From positions 185,750 to 249,749 of the forward strand of contig NZ_JAEKGC010000006.1 of assembly GCF_016405885.1 (NCBI RefSeq): a stretch of DNA of 64,000 nucleotides, read 5' to 3'. Source of the stretch: Arthrobacter sp. MSA 4-2. GTDB lineage: Bacteria > Actinomycetota > Actinomycetes > Actinomycetales > Micrococcaceae. The translations under genes were made by a program, and so were the position numbers. Shown here in pieces: positions 17,136 through 28,252 of this stretch (position 1 is the first letter of the stretch; each line of letters opens with the position of its first letter). The notes under the pieces are model-generated. The model had not been told where the DNA came from. It ran no database searches and worked only from the letters and a program-made list of their open reading frames with translations.

Positions 17136-18113
17136 ATGACCCAGAGCGAAGATCATCCCTCCACGCCCGCGCCCGGCGCACGGACCGCTTTCGGCCTTGG
17201 CCTCGCCACCCTCGCCGCCGACGGCAGCGTGCTCGAGGCGTGGTTCCCGGCCCCCCGGCTCGGGGAGGTCCAGGAGCAGGGATCCGACCGGGCCCTGCGG
17301 AGCGAACTCGAGGCCCTCGCCGTGGCGGGCGCCGATCCGGTGCGCCGGACAACGAGCGCGCTGGTCTCCCCCTCGATCGACCTTGACGCCCCGCCCGCCG
17401 ACGCCGTCGACGCGTACCTGCGCCTGCACCTGCTCTCACACCGGCTGGTCACCCCGAACAGCATCAACCTCGACGGAATCTTCGGGCTCCTGGCCAACGT
17501 CGTCTGGACGAACCACGGGCCATGCGCCGCCGCAGACTTCGAGGGCGTGCGCCTGGCCCTGCGGGTCCGCGGCCCGGTGAGCGTCCTGTCCGTCGACAAG
17601 TTCCCGCGCATGGTCGACTACGTGGTGCCCACGGGAGTGCGCATCGCCGACGCCGACCGGGTGCGGCTGGGAGCCTACCTCGCGGAAGGCACGACGGTCA
17701 TGCACGAGGGCTTCGTGAACTTCAATGCGGGCACCCTCGGCACCTCGATGGTTGAGGGCCGGATCTCCGCCGGCGTCGTCGTCGGCAACGGCTCCGACAT
17801 CGGCGGCGGAGCCTCGATCATGGGGACGCTCTCCGGCGGCGGCACCCAGAGGATCACCATCGGCGAGCGCTGCCTGCTCGGCGCCCAGGCCGGTGTGGGC
17901 ATCTCGCTGGGCGACGACTGCGTGGTGGAGGCCGGGCTCTACCTGACGGCCGGCACGAAGGTCACCCTCCCCGACGGCAGCACCACGAAGGCTGCGGCCC
18001 TGTCAGGGGAACCGGGGATCCTCTACCTCCGCAACTCGACCACCGGCGTCGTTGAAGCCCGCCCCCGCCGCGGCGAGGGCATCGCCCTCAACGCCGCGCT
18101 GCACGCCAACTAA
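17136..18113 (+). CDS. dapD: 2,3,4,5-tetrahydropyridine-2,6-dicarboxylate N-succinyltransferase
   Basis: 325 aa, actinobacterial-type DapD. The N-terminal domain (about 1-150) precedes a left-handed parallel beta-helix rich in hexapeptide turns ([38 protein letters not shown]). It succinylates tetrahydrodipicolinate using succinyl-CoA in the step before DapC. ATG 17136 follows TAGACT by 7 nt. The frame is open far upstream, but that part is the antisense of dapE. Confidence 0.94.
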   Translation: MTQSEDHPSTPAPGARTAFGLGLATLAADGSVLEAWFPAPRLGEVQEQGSDRALRSELEALAVAGADPVRRTTSALVSPSIDLDAPPADAVDAYLRLHLLSHRLVTPNSINLDGIFGLLANVVWTNHGPCAAADFEGVRLALRVRGPVSVLSVDKFPRMVDYVVPTGVRIADADRVRLGAYLAEGTTVMHEGFVNFNAGTLGTSMVEGRISAGVVVGNGSDIGGGASIMGTLSGGGTQRITIGERCLLGAQAGVGISLGDDCVVEAGLYLTAGTKVTLPDGSTTKAAALSGEPGILYLRNSTTGVVEARPRRGEGIALNAALHAN

Positions 18114-18119
18114 GAGAGC

Positions 18120-18986
18120 ATGCCTGCCACCAGCCCCTCGCGGGCAGTCCTCCGGCGTCGGAGAATCGGAGCCGCCGTGCTGCTCGCCGTCGTGGGCGGA
18201 GGCGTGTGGGCCGCGGCCGCGCAGCTTGAGCCCCCGGAGGTCCTCCGCACCGAACGGTGCACCGCCACCGTGGGCTCGGACAGTTATGACCTCACCCCGG
18301 TGCAGGCGCAGAACGCCGCCCTGATCGCCGGGGTCGCCGTGGTCCGCGGCCTCCCGGCGCGGGCGGCCTCGATCGCGATTGCCACCGCCGTGCAGGAGTC
18401 CCGGCTTGAGAACATCGACTACGGCGACGACGCCGGGCCCGATTCGCGTGGGCTCTTCCAGCAGCGGCCCTCCCAGGGCTGGGGCACCGAGGCGCAGGTG
18501 ATGGATCCCCTGTACGCGGCGGGCGCGTTCTACGACGCGCTGGTGCGCATCCCGGGCTACGAAACGCTGCCCATCACCGACGCCGCGCAGCGGGTCCAGC
18601 GCAGCGCCTACCCCACCGCCTATGCCGACCACGAACCGGAGGGACGGGCCTTCGCCTCCGCGCTGACCGGACAGTCCCCGGCCGCCCTGACGTGCGTGCT
18701 CCGCAAGGCCTCTGCCCCGGGCGATCCGGCCGCCGTAGCCGCGGCCGCAGAGCGGATCTTCGGCCCCCTCGGCGGTGTGGCGGACGGCAATGCCCTGGTG
18801 GTGCCGGCCACCGAGCCCGGGGGCTGGACCACCGCATCCTGGGCCGTGGCGACGGCCGATGCCCTGTCCATCACGGAGGTCTCCTTCGCCGGGCAGGTGT
18901 GGACCCGCGCGTCGGGCGAGTGGAGCCCCTCCCCCACCGAGGCGGGAAACCTCACCATCACCGTCGCCGGCGATCCGGCCTCCTGA
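18120..18986 (+). CDS. Secreted or membrane-anchored lysozyme-fold protein
   Basis: 288 aa. One N-terminal helix (about residues 17-34) acts as signal or anchor. Residues about 55-170 look like a lytic-transglycosylase-type domain: AIATAVQESRLENIDYG carries the likely catalytic Glu, followed by DSRGLFQQRPSQGWGT and VQRSAYPTAYADHE. Similar actinobacterial proteins are usually left unnamed. The C-terminal third is Ala-rich with no motif I can name. It starts 6 nt after dapD and is probably co-transcribed; a cell-wall role fits but is inference. Confidence 0.75.
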   Translation: MPATSPSRAVLRRRRIGAAVLLAVVGGGVWAAAAQLEPPEVLRTERCTATVGSDSYDLTPVQAQNAALIAGVAVVRGLPARAASIAIATAVQESRLENIDYGDDAGPDSRGLFQQRPSQGWGTEAQVMDPLYAAGAFYDALVRIPGYETLPITDAAQRVQRSAYPTAYADHEPEGRAFASALTGQSPAALTCVLRKASAPGDPAAVAAAAERIFGPLGGVADGNALVVPATEPGGWTTASWAVATADALSITEVSFAGQVWTRASGEWSPSPTEAGNLTITVAGDPAS

Positions 18987-19001
18987 GCGGGACCCTGCGG
19001 T

Positions 19002-19613
19002 CTACGCAAGCATCTTGATGACCGGCTCGACATAGCTGCGCAGGGCTCCCTCGTCCGCGCCCAGGTCCTGGCACATCAGCAGCCGGTCCGGCTCCACCCA
19101 CCAGGCCCGCTGCGCGCCCAGCGGCAACTCGACGACGTCGAGGGCGAAGCGCCGGGCGCTGCGTCCCAGCTCGAGTTCGCGCTCCTGCACGAGGACTTCC
19201 AGCAGGGCTTCGAGCCGCTCTCCCCGGGCGCCGGCGTGCAGGGCGTACTCCGCCCGGCGTTCCTCCGCCCACTCGATGGCGGAGCCGAAGTGCGCCTGGG
19301 CAACCCGCTGCAGGGCCGCCATGCCGTCGAGCTCCTCAAACTCGGGCGGGATCGGCAGCGACGCGCCGGCAAGGTCCCCGCTGACCAGGCGGTGCCACCA
19401 GGCCTCCCACTCGACCCGCAGCGTCTCGGTTCCACCGGCGTCCTCGACCGGCCGGCCCAACGTTGATGCACGGACGGCGGGGCGGACCGGCGGGAGGCAG
19501 GGCTGGCCGATCCCGCGCAGTCCTGAGCAGTCGCGGAGGTACAGCGCTACGAGCAGGACCTCCGAGGTATCGACGCTGAAGCGTCCGCCGCGCTGGGACG
19601 GCTGGTGCGTCAT
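19002..19613 (-). CDS. Hypothetical protein
   Basis: 203 aa, no family recognised. It is soluble and acidic, with a Trp-rich patch (VEWEAWWHRLV) and helical segments (ALLEVLVQERELELGRSARR). ATG 19613 has AAGGAGG at ideal distance, so the start is firm and the frame is surely translated. It converges on the lysozyme-fold gene with only 15 bp between stops and faces galE across 124 bp. Confidence 0.7.
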   Translation of the reverse strand: MTHQPSQRGGRFSVDTSEVLLVALYLRDCSGLRGIGQPCLPPVRPAVRASTLGRPVEDAGGTETLRVEWEAWWHRLVSGDLAGASLPIPPEFEELDGMAALQRVAQAHFGSAIEWAEERRAEYALHAGARGERLEALLEVLVQERELELGRSARRFALDVVELPLGAQRAWWVEPDRLLMCQDLGADEGALRSYVEPVIKMLA

Positions 19614-19737
19614 GGGCCTCCTTCGACCGATGTGCTGCTCCAAGAGTAGACCTGACTTCCCCGCCGCTCCAGAGTCTTCAACCGCACCGGGCGCCCCGCT
19701 TTCCTGCTTCGGCCCGCGGGCAAACTAGAGTGGAGGC

Positions 19738-20751
19738 ATGAAGATTCTCGTTACCGGTGGAAGCGGATATATCGGCTCGCACACCGTCCTTGCCCTGCTC
19801 GAGGCCGGCCACGAGGTTGTCGTGATCGACAACCTCTCGAACTCGACGGAGACGTCCCTGCAGCGCGTCCAGAAGCTGGCCGGACTGCCCCTGCGGTTCC
19901 ACAAAGTGGACCTGCTCGACGAGCCGGCCCTGCGGGCCGTTTTCGCGGAGGAAGCGGTCGAGGCGGTGATCCACTTCGCCGGGTTGAAGGCCGTCGGAGA
20001 ATCGGTGGAGAAGCCGCTGACGTACTATCACAACAATGTGGGCGGCACCCTGAACCTCCTGCGGGTCATGGACTCCTACGACGTCCGGACGCTCGTCTTC
20101 AGTTCCTCGGCCACCGTCTACGGCGCATCCGAGCAGGTCCCCCTGATCGAGAAGATGCCCCTGGACGCGGTGAACCCGTACGGGCGGACCAAGGAACAGA
20201 TCGAGGACATCCTCTCCGACCTCGGCGCCGCCGACGGCCGCTGGAACATTGCCCTGCTCCGCTACTTCAACCCGGTCGGCGCGCACGAGTCGGGGCTGAT
20301 CGGCGAGGACCCCACCGGGATCCCCAACAACCTGCTGCCGTTCGTGGCGCAGGTGGCAGTGGGCCGGCGGGAGAAGGTGCGGGTGTTCGGCAACGACTAC
20401 CCCACGCCCGACGGCACCGGGGTGCGCGACTACATCCACGTCGTCGACCTCGCGGCCGGGCACCTTGCCGCGCTCAAGTACCTGACCGAGCACCGCGGGG
20501 TGTACCGGTGGAACCTGGGCACCGGGAAGGGCTCCTCGGTCCTCGAGGTGCTCGAAGCCTTCTCGAAGGCCTCGGGGCGCGAAATCCCCTACGAGTTCGC
20601 CCCGCGCCGGCCCGGAGACGCCGCCGTGAGCTACGCCGACCCTTCGGCCGCAATGGCCGACCTCGGCTGGTCGGCGCACCGGAACCTCGACACCATGTGC
20701 GAGGACCACTGGCGCTGGCAGAAGAACAACCCGCAGGGTTACAACGGCTGA
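19738..20751 (+). CDS. galE: UDP-glucose 4-epimerase
   Basis: 337 aa extended SDR. NAD-binding [10 protein letters not shown] at residues 7-16; catalytic Ser in FSSSATVYG and Tyr/Lys in YGRTK (YxxxK). [12 protein letters not shown] and a full C-terminal sugar-binding part are present. Interconverts UDP-glucose and UDP-galactose for wall and capsule sugars or galactose use. TAGAGT (19726-19731) ends 6 nt before the ATG, suggesting a leaderless message even though GGAGG abuts the start. Single gene with its own terminator. Confidence 0.95.
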   Translation: MKILVTGGSGYIGSHTVLALLEAGHEVVVIDNLSNSTETSLQRVQKLAGLPLRFHKVDLLDEPALRAVFAEEAVEAVIHFAGLKAVGESVEKPLTYYHNNVGGTLNLLRVMDSYDVRTLVFSSSATVYGASEQVPLIEKMPLDAVNPYGRTKEQIEDILSDLGAADGRWNIALLRYFNPVGAHESGLIGEDPTGIPNNLLPFVAQVAVGRREKVRVFGNDYPTPDGTGVRDYIHVVDLAAGHLAALKYLTEHRGVYRWNLGTGKGSSVLEVLEAFSKASGREIPYEFAPRRPGDAAVSYADPSAAMADLGWSAHRNLDTMCEDHWRWQKNNPQGYNG

Positions 20752-20781
20752 CCAGCATTTCTGAACCGAAACAAGAACAGA

Positions 20782-20821
20782 CGAAGGCGGCCACCCACCG
20801 ACAGGTGGGTGGCCGCCTTCG
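20782..20821. terminator. Bidirectional terminator between galE and gltA
   Basis: An 18-bp perfect stem starting CGAAGGCGGCCACCCACC with loop GACA, between convergent genes. Confidence 0.9.
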
Positions 20822-20844
20822 TTCTGAGCGGTCCGGCCGCGCGG

Positions 20845-22128
20845 CTAGCGCACGGGGTAGTTGCGCTCCGGTGAGCCCGTGTACAGCTGGCGGGGCCGGC
20901 CGATCTTCGTCTGCGGGTCCTGCATCATTTCGCGCCATTGGGCGATCCAGCCCGGGAGGCGCCCGATGGCGAAGAGCACGGTGAACATCTTCTCGGGGAA
21001 GCCCATCGCCTTATAGATCAGGCCGGTGTAGAAGTCCACGTTCGGATACAGCTTGCGCTCGATGAAGTAGTCATCTGCCAGGGCCTTCTCCTCGAGACGC
21101 ATCGCGATGTCGAGCAGCTCGTCGTTGCCGCCGAGCTTGGTGAGGATGTCGTGGGCCGTGGCCTTGACGATCTTCGCGCGGGGGTCGTAGTTCTTGTAGA
21201 CGCGGTGCCCGAAGCCCATGAGCTTGACGCCGTCTTCTTTGTTCTTGACCTTCTCCATGAAGTCCTCGGGCTGCATGCCCTTGGCCTGAATGTCGCGGAG
21301 CATGTTCAGCACGGCCTCGTTCGCGCCGCCGTGCAGCGGACCGAACAGGGCGTTGATCCCGGCCGAAACCGAGGCAAACATGTTGGCGTTGGAGCTTCCC
21401 ACCAGGCGCACCGTGGAGGTCGAGCAGTTTTGCTCGTGGTCCGCGTGCAGGATCAGGAGCAGGTCGAGGGCCTTGGCCACCATCGGGTCGACGTCGTACG
21501 GCTCGGCCGGGAGCCCGAAGGACAGGCGCAGGAAGTTCTCGACGAGGTTCATCGAGTTGTCCGGGTACAGCATGGGCTGGCCGATTGACTTCTTGTGGGC
21601 GTAGGCGGCGATCACCGGGAGCTTCGCCATCAGGCGGAAGGTCGAGAGCTCCACCTGCTCGTCGTCGAACGGGTCAAGCGAGTCCTGGTAGAAGGTTGAC
21701 AGCGCCGACACGGCCGAGGAGAGGACCGGCATCGGGTGGGCGTCGCGGGGGAAGCCGCCGAAGAAGCCCTTGAGCTCCTCGTGCAGCAGCGTGTGGCGGC
21801 GGATCCGGCCGTCGAACGCCGAAAGCTCCTCCGGGGTGGGCAGGTTGCCGTAGATCAGCAGGTAGGACACTTCGAGGAAGGTCGAGTTCTCTGCCAGCTG
21901 CTCGATCGGGTATCCCCGGTAGCGCAGGATGCCCGCATCGCCGTCGATGTAGGTGATCGCCGACGTTGTCGCGGCGGTGTTCATGAAGCCCGGGTCGAAG
22001 GTGACGTGCCCGGTCTGCTTCAGCAGCTTCGAGATGTCGAAGCCGTGGTTGCCCTCAGCCGCAGCCATCGTGGGCAGGCTGAGTTCACTGCCGTTGAAGT
22101 GCAGCGAGGCACCGTTCTGCTCGGTCAT
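20845..22128 (-). CDS. gltA: Citrate synthase
   Basis: 427 aa, hexameric type II length. Catalytic residues in HGGANEAVL and MGFGHRVYKNYDPRA (His), and Asp in the C-terminal region. Condenses oxaloacetate and acetyl-CoA at the entry of the TCA cycle. ATG 22128 has GAAGGAGAG six bases upstream; the extension to 22185 is not needed. Single gene, converging on galE. Confidence 0.96.
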   Translation of the reverse strand: MTEQNGASLHFNGSELSLPTMAAAEGNHGFDISKLLKQTGHVTFDPGFMNTAATTSAITYIDGDAGILRYRGYPIEQLAENSTFLEVSYLLIYGNLPTPEELSAFDGRIRRHTLLHEELKGFFGGFPRDAHPMPVLSSAVSALSTFYQDSLDPFDDEQVELSTFRLMAKLPVIAAYAHKKSIGQPMLYPDNSMNLVENFLRLSFGLPAEPYDVDPMVAKALDLLLILHADHEQNCSTSTVRLVGSSNANMFASVSAGINALFGPLHGGANEAVLNMLRDIQAKGMQPEDFMEKVKNKEDGVKLMGFGHRVYKNYDPRAKIVKATAHDILTKLGGNDELLDIAMRLEEKALADDYFIERKLYPNVDFYTGLIYKAMGFPEKMFTVLFAIGRLPGWIAQWREMMQDPQTKIGRPRQLYTGSPERNYPVR

Positions 22129-22283
22129 TGACTCTCCTTCAGGAGCTGGAGTGGAACCATCACAACGAAGGAGGGAAAAATCCACACCGCGTTGGCCTAT
22201 TCAGTCTGAAACGGTACCGGTATGACCGCCCTCTGCACTAATCCTCCATCGCGTGGTGTGACGGTGGCAACAGAGGTTCGGCT

Positions 22284-23438
22284 TTACAGTGCGCCGCGGA
22301 GCCTTTCGACGGCGGCGTCGATCCGCTCGTCCGTGCCGGTGAGTGCCACCCGCACGAATCCATGGCCCGCCTCCCCGTAGAAGGTGCCCGGTCCGACCAC
22401 GATGCCCCGCTCCGCGAACCGGGTGAGCGCCTCCCAGGTGTCCTTACCGTCGGTGGCCCACAGGTACAGGCCCGCCTCGGAGCCGGACACCGTGAAGCCG
22501 AAGGACTCGAGCGCCGGCAGGAGCCGGGCCCGGCGGGAGCGGTAAAGGTCCTTCTGCTGCTGGACGTGCGCGTCGTCGGCCAGGGCGGCCCGCATGGCCT
22601 CCTGCACCGGGAACGGGACGATCATGCCGGCGTGCTTGCGCGAGTTGATGAGATTGGCCACAATCCTGCCGTCACCGGCCACGAAGGCGGCCCGGTAGCC
22701 GGCGAGGTTCGACTGCTTGGACAGCGAATACACGGCGAGCAGCAGGTCATTGCTGCCCCCGGAGACCCGCGGATCCAGGACGCTCGGCACGGGCTGCCCG
22801 CCCCGGGCGCTGTCCCAGTCGCCCCAGCCAAGCTCGGCGTAGCACTCATCGGAGGCCGTGACGGCGCCCAGGGAGCGGGCGTCGTCGACGATGTCCTTCA
22901 GCCCCTCGACGGGCAGCACCGATCCGGTGGGGTTGCCCGGGCTGTTCACCCAGACCAGCCGGACCCGCCGGCGGACCTCCGCGGGCAGTGCGGCCAGCGA
23001 ATCCGCGGCCACTGGCGTGGCTCCGGCGAGCAGCGCCCCGACGTCATAGGTCGGGTACGCCACCGTGGGCCGCACGACGACGTCGCCCGGGCCCAGCCCG
23101 AGCAGGGTCGGCAGCCACGCGACGAGCTCCTTCGAACCGACGGTCGGCAGAATGTCATCCGGATCCAGGCCGGGGACACCGCGCCGCCGTTCGAACCAGG
23201 CGCTGATCGCCTCCCGCAGCGCCGCCGTTCCGTGGGTGGTGGGGTACCCCGGGGCATCCGCGGCACCGGCGAGGGCGGTGCGGATAAGCTCGGGCGTCGG
23301 GTCGACCGGGGTGCCGATGGAGAGATTAACCACGCCCCCGGGATGCGTCGACGCCGTCTGGATATAGGGGGCCAGCGCCTCCCACGGGTAGTCGGGAAGG
23401 CTCAGCCCGAAGGCGCGCGTCGGCCCCCCAGCGGTCAT
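22284..23438 (-). CDS. dapC: Succinyldiaminopimelate transaminase
   Basis: 384 aa, PLP aminotransferase class I/II. PLP Lys in SLSKQSNLAGYR; Asn/Pro motif WVNSPGNPTG; YAELG. Produces N-succinyl-LL-2,6-diaminopimelate between DapD and DapE. ATG 23438 overlaps the stop of the ferredoxin gene (ATGA). The fdxA-dapC pairing is common in actinobacteria, which supports this role over other aminotransferases. Confidence 0.92.
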   Translation of the reverse strand: MTAGGPTRAFGLSLPDYPWEALAPYIQTASTHPGGVVNLSIGTPVDPTPELIRTALAGAADAPGYPTTHGTAALREAISAWFERRRGVPGLDPDDILPTVGSKELVAWLPTLLGLGPGDVVVRPTVAYPTYDVGALLAGATPVAADSLAALPAEVRRRVRLVWVNSPGNPTGSVLPVEGLKDIVDDARSLGAVTASDECYAELGWGDWDSARGGQPVPSVLDPRVSGGSNDLLLAVYSLSKQSNLAGYRAAFVAGDGRIVANLINSRKHAGMIVPFPVQEAMRAALADDAHVQQQKDLYRSRRARLLPALESFGFTVSGSEAGLYLWATDGKDTWEALTRFAERGIVVGPGTFYGEAGHGFVRVALTGTDERIDAAVERLRGAL

Positions 23439-23761
23439 GCGGGCTGGTTCTGCGGAGGGAGGGCGGCGATGATCGGGTGGTCCGTGCCGGTGTTCCCGAC
23501 CTTGGCGGCACCGCCCGGAGAGCCGAGGTCGTCGAAGAATTCGACGTTGGCCTTGTAGTACTCGGCCCACTGCTCCGGGGTGTCGTCCTCGTAATAGATG
23601 GCCTCGACCGGGCACACCGGTTCGCACGCGCCGCAGTCGACGCACTCGTCCGGGTGGATGTAGAGGGAGCGTTCACCTTCGTAAATACAGTCCACCGGGC
23701 ATTCTTCAATGCAGGCCTTGTCCTTGACATCCACGCATGGCTGCGCGATTACGTAGGTCAC
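23435..23761 (-). CDS. fdxA: 7Fe/8Fe ferredoxin
   Basis: 108 aa, GTG start. Cluster motifs CVDVKDKACIEECPVDCIYEG and CVDCGACEPVCPVEAI are typical of FdxA-type ferredoxins with a [3Fe-4S] and a [4Fe-4S] cluster. Cytosolic electron carrier. Coupled to dapC by a 4-nt overlap. Confidence 0.95.
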   Translation of the reverse strand: MTYVIAQPCVDVKDKACIEECPVDCIYEGERSLYIHPDECVDCGACEPVCPVEAIYYEDDTPEQWAEYYKANVEFFDDLGSPGGAAKVGNTGTDHPIIAALPPQNQPA

Positions 23762-23991
23762 TTCCCACGCCTTTCCTTGAGACTGTTTACTGCGGGCACA
23801 CCCTTGGTGCTTCCTCCAGCTTACCCAGTCCGGGGCGACCGGGAGTGCCCGGATCCAGCAGGCGGCCCGCCCCGGAAGGCACGCCGCCTGAGCTTCTCCA
23901 CCTGCGCTCCCCCGCTCCTACCCAGTTCGCCTCCCGTGCGCCGGCCCCTGCTCCTGTCCCTGGAGCCGGCCGGTCCGGATACGCTGAAGGA

Positions 23992-24222
23992 ATGACAGCT
24001 CCGGTCCGCCTGCTCCAGTCCCTCGCGCAGGGAACCCGGGTGGTTGTCCGGTACCGGATCGACGGGCAGCTGACCGATGCCCTCGGCGATCTGATCGCGC
24101 TCGACGACGAATCGTGCACCGTCCGCACCCGGCGCGGCGACGCCGTCGTACCCCTGAGCGACGTGACCGCCGCGAAACCCGTTCCGCCTGCGCCTCCCCG
24201 GAGGGAGGCCCGACCGCGCTGA
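23992..24222 (+). CDS. Stand-alone Rv0428c-type N-terminal SH3-like domain
   Basis: 76 aa. RLLQSLAQGTRVVVRYR, LTDALGDLIALDDESCTVRT, GDAVVPLSDVTAAKPVPP matches the N-terminal barrel domain that in many actinobacteria is fused to a GNAT acetyltransferase of the Rv0428c type. Here it ends at a basic tail and stops; no acetyltransferase follows. The plus-strand -10-like TACGCT (23980-23985) is 6 nt before ATG 23992, so it may be leaderless. Function as a single domain is unknown. Similarity is from memory of the family. Confidence 0.65.
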   Translation: MTAPVRLLQSLAQGTRVVVRYRIDGQLTDALGDLIALDDESCTVRTRRGDAVVPLSDVTAAKPVPPAPPRREARPR

Positions 24223-24274
24223 CCATCCCACGGCGACCCCGTGACCGGGCGAAGACTGCGGGCGCAGGTGCCGG

Positions 24275-24925
24275 TCAGGCCTGTCCGTCATGGCGGCGGC
24301 GGGCTAGCAGGCCAACCACCGCGCCGGCCGCGAGCACGGCCGCACCCAGCACACCCAGGCCGGACCCGATTGCGGGGTCCGTGCCGCTGGCCGGCACCCC
24401 GGTATCGGCGCCCCCCACCGGTACCTGCTCTATCTGTGGGCCCGGGAAAATGCCGAACTGCTGGGGGCCGAATATCTGGACGTAGTTGATGAAGCAGGGG
24501 TAGCGGCCATCGGGGAAAACAATACTTCCCGGGTTCTCCGCGCACAGATCGATTCCCTCCGCTGTGATCACACGCCCCGGAACGATCGTCACGGCAGTCG
24601 GGTCGACCACGGTGGCCTGGTCGAACGGAATCAACGTCGGCATGTTGATGGGAAATCTCGCACCGGGGGTGGCTTCCCAACCGATAAAGCAGGGGTAGGT
24701 TCCGTTGGGGAAGACAATGCTTTCCGGTTTCGTGGCGCAGAGATTCGTTCCATCAGCGCCTAGCAGGCCGCCATCAGCGTGAATGACATCGGCTTCGTTG
24801 ACGACGGTCGCCTGATCGAACGGGACGAAGTCCACCGGTTCCGGCGCGGCCAGCGCACTCGTCGAAGCACCTAGGAGCACCACTGCTGCCAGGGCGTCTC
24901 CGGCCATGGTACTTACATAATTCAC
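24275..24925 (-). CDS. Secreted two-repeat protein with C-terminal membrane anchor
   Basis: 216 aa, GTG start with a GGGGGG Shine-Dalgarno. The signal peptide ends STSALAAPEP. Two internal repeats of about 50 residues follow, each PFDQATVV...LCA...SIVFP(N/D)G.YPCFI with two cysteines, at about residues 33-82 and 98-145. A linker and VPASG precede a hydrophobic helix (about 188-207) and the basic tail ARRRHDGQA, the layout of sortase substrates, though VPASG is not a clean LPXTG. It may be wall-attached or simply membrane-anchored. It is divergent from an ArsR-type regulator. No family recognised. Confidence 0.7.
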   Translation of the reverse strand: MNYVSTMAGDALAAVVLLGASTSALAAPEPVDFVPFDQATVVNEADVIHADGGLLGADGTNLCATKPESIVFPNGTYPCFIGWEATPGARFPINMPTLIPFDQATVVDPTAVTIVPGRVITAEGIDLCAENPGSIVFPDGRYPCFINYVQIFGPQQFGIFPGPQIEQVPVGGADTGVPASGTDPAIGSGLGVLGAAVLAAGAVVGLLARRRHDGQA

Positions 24926-25064
24926 TTCGGTTTCCCCCCTTTAATGCAGTCCACCGAGGACAGCGGTGCGGCCAGTGAACCAGATGAAGGTGCTGATTTC
25001 TAGAGCACCAGCGCCTCCCAGATGCCCTGAAATCTGATCGGAATACTGAAGGGAAGATCGGACG

Positions 25065-25082
25065 CATTGGTATTCACCAATG
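25065..25082. promoter_or_regulatory. Candidate operator of the ArsR-type regulator
   Basis: CATTGGT-attc-ACCAATG is a perfect 7-4-7 inverted repeat. It overlaps the -35 position of the regulator promoter (-10 TATGAT at 25100-25105) and lies between the two divergent genes. Confidence 0.6.
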
Positions 25083-25099
25083 GCACGCCTCCGCTACCG

Positions 25100-25105
25100 T
25101 ATGAT
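25100..25105 (+). promoter_or_regulatory. -10 box of a leaderless promoter for the ArsR-type gene
   Basis: TATGAT is 7 nt before ATG 25113. The in-frame ATGs at 25101 and 25104 lie inside the hexamer and cannot be the start from this promoter. Confidence 0.6.
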
Positions 25106-25112
25106 GTCCCTC

Positions 25113-25607
25113 ATGCACACTGACGAGGACATTCAGGCGCGGGCCCGCGCCCTGAGTTCGCCCCTCCGCCTGCGGATCCTGCGCCTCTGCCTGCACAAGG
25201 CACGGACGAACAAGGAGATCGCAGGCATCCTCAAGGTGAACCCGGCCACCGCGCTGCACCATGTGCGGACGCTCCTGGCCACCGGATTCCTGCGCGCCGA
25301 AGAACCCCGGACGGGCAACCGGGGCGCACGTGAGATTCCGTACCGGGCGACGGGCCTGTCCTGGGGTACCCAGCTGCCCAATGCGGCGCCGGTGCTGGTT
25401 GAAACCTTCCTCCAGGAGATTGAAGGACTTGCCCCGTCGGAAATCGACGTCTGGCGGCTCGGCATCCGCCTGAACCCGGCGAACCGGGCGGAAATGATGG
25501 GCCGACTGCGCGAGATCTTCGAGGAGTACGCGGCCCGCGGAGCCGATCCCGACGGCACGGCGACCTCGATTCTGCTCGCCCACCACCTGGACCGCGCAGC
25601 GGACTAG
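25113..25607 (+). CDS. ArsR-type winged-helix regulator
   Basis: 164 aa. The N-terminal 80 residues are a winged helix: LSSPLRLRILRLCLHKARTN, EIAGILKVNPATALHHVRTLL and the wing ending EIPYRATG. No cysteine-rich metal site is seen. The C-terminal half (about 85-155) is helical and lacks a known domain, similar to ArsR-like proteins in actinobacteria that sense unknown signals. The operator-like repeat ahead suggests autoregulation and control of the divergent surface protein. Its stop overlaps that of the next convergent gene by 4 bp. Confidence 0.8.
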   Translation: MHTDEDIQARARALSSPLRLRILRLCLHKARTNKEIAGILKVNPATALHHVRTLLATGFLRAEEPRTGNRGAREIPYRATGLSWGTQLPNAAPVLVETFLQEIEGLAPSEIDVWRLGIRLNPANRAEMMGRLREIFEEYAARGADPDGTATSILLAHHLDRAAD

Positions 25608-26107
25608 CTCCCGGTCGGAGCGCTTCCACCGGAGCGGTGGCCGCGCAGCGCCGCGCCGCACACCGCGATGCCGGCGATGGTGGCCGCCGCCAGTCCGAAC
25701 ATCCAGATGTTCCCCGCCAAGACGGCGGCCGGTTCCGGGCCCGGTCCCTCGAGCCCGGTAAGGATCAGGGTTTCGGTACTCAGTGAGACCAGGGCGACAA
25801 GTAGATACGCCGTTCCGCCGCTGAGCGCCGAGATGAGGATGCTTCGGGCCCACAGCCCGCACCAGGTGATGACGCTTCCAGCCAAGACCAGCGCGGCGGC
25901 CGCCCCCACGGGCAGCGCCAGCTCGCCAACCCTCAGCACCTGCGCGTGGAGCGCGGTCCCGAGCAGCGCCGCCAGCATTCCCCCAAGCAGCGCGCCGGCC
26001 ACCGACCGCCAGCGCGCCAGCGCCGGGCCGGAGGGGCCGGCGGTGTTAAACGCCGGACGCCGGCCCTTCCGTGGAACGGAAGGACCGGCGTCGACGTCGT
26101 AAGGCAT
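25604..26107 (-). CDS. Small four-helix membrane protein downstream of typA
   Basis: 167 aa, no family recognised. Four hydrophobic stretches at about residues 35-55, 64-84, 90-112 and 133-155. It starts 19 bp after the typA stop on the same strand and is probably co-transcribed with it. A weak AAGGG lies upstream. Small membrane proteins next to typA are seen in other actinobacteria, but function is unknown. Confidence 0.65.
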   Translation of the reverse strand: MPYDVDAGPSVPRKGRRPAFNTAGPSGPALARWRSVAGALLGGMLAALLGTALHAQVLRVGELALPVGAAAALVLAGSVITWCGLWARSILISALSGGTAYLLVALVSLSTETLILTGLEGPGPEPAAVLAGNIWMFGLAAATIAGIAVCGAALRGHRSGGSAPTGS

Positions 26108-26126
26108 GATCCGGGAGGACCCTTAC

Positions 26127-28043
<1,917 letters not shown>

Positions 28044-28173
28044 GCTTAATGACTCAATTCAGTATCTAAAGCGGGGAAATGTCGGCGGCAGCAATGCGCG
28101 CCCTGCGTCAAGTCTACGGGTTTGACAAAACCAGACCTAATGCGCGGGCGCCCGCGGGGGCCCTCCAACGACG

Positions 28174-28218
28174 AACGACGCCGGCGCTGCCCCGCATTCG
28201 GGGAGCACCGGCGTCGTT
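28174..28218. terminator. Terminator downstream of the second peptide ABC operon
   Basis: Outer stem AACGACGCCGG with CCGGCGTCGTT, inner stem GCT/AGC and CCCCG/CGGGG, tetraloop CATT. It lies between the ABC operon end and the typA upstream region. No marked U tract. Confidence 0.7.
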
Positions 28219-28252
28219 TCGGCCCTTAGCGAAGCGCCGTCAGCTCAGCACC

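Noticed and set aside
24400..24415. Sortase LPXTG signal in the two-repeat protein
   Set aside because: The motif is VPASG, which departs from LPXTG and LAXTG, so wall sorting is not claimed.
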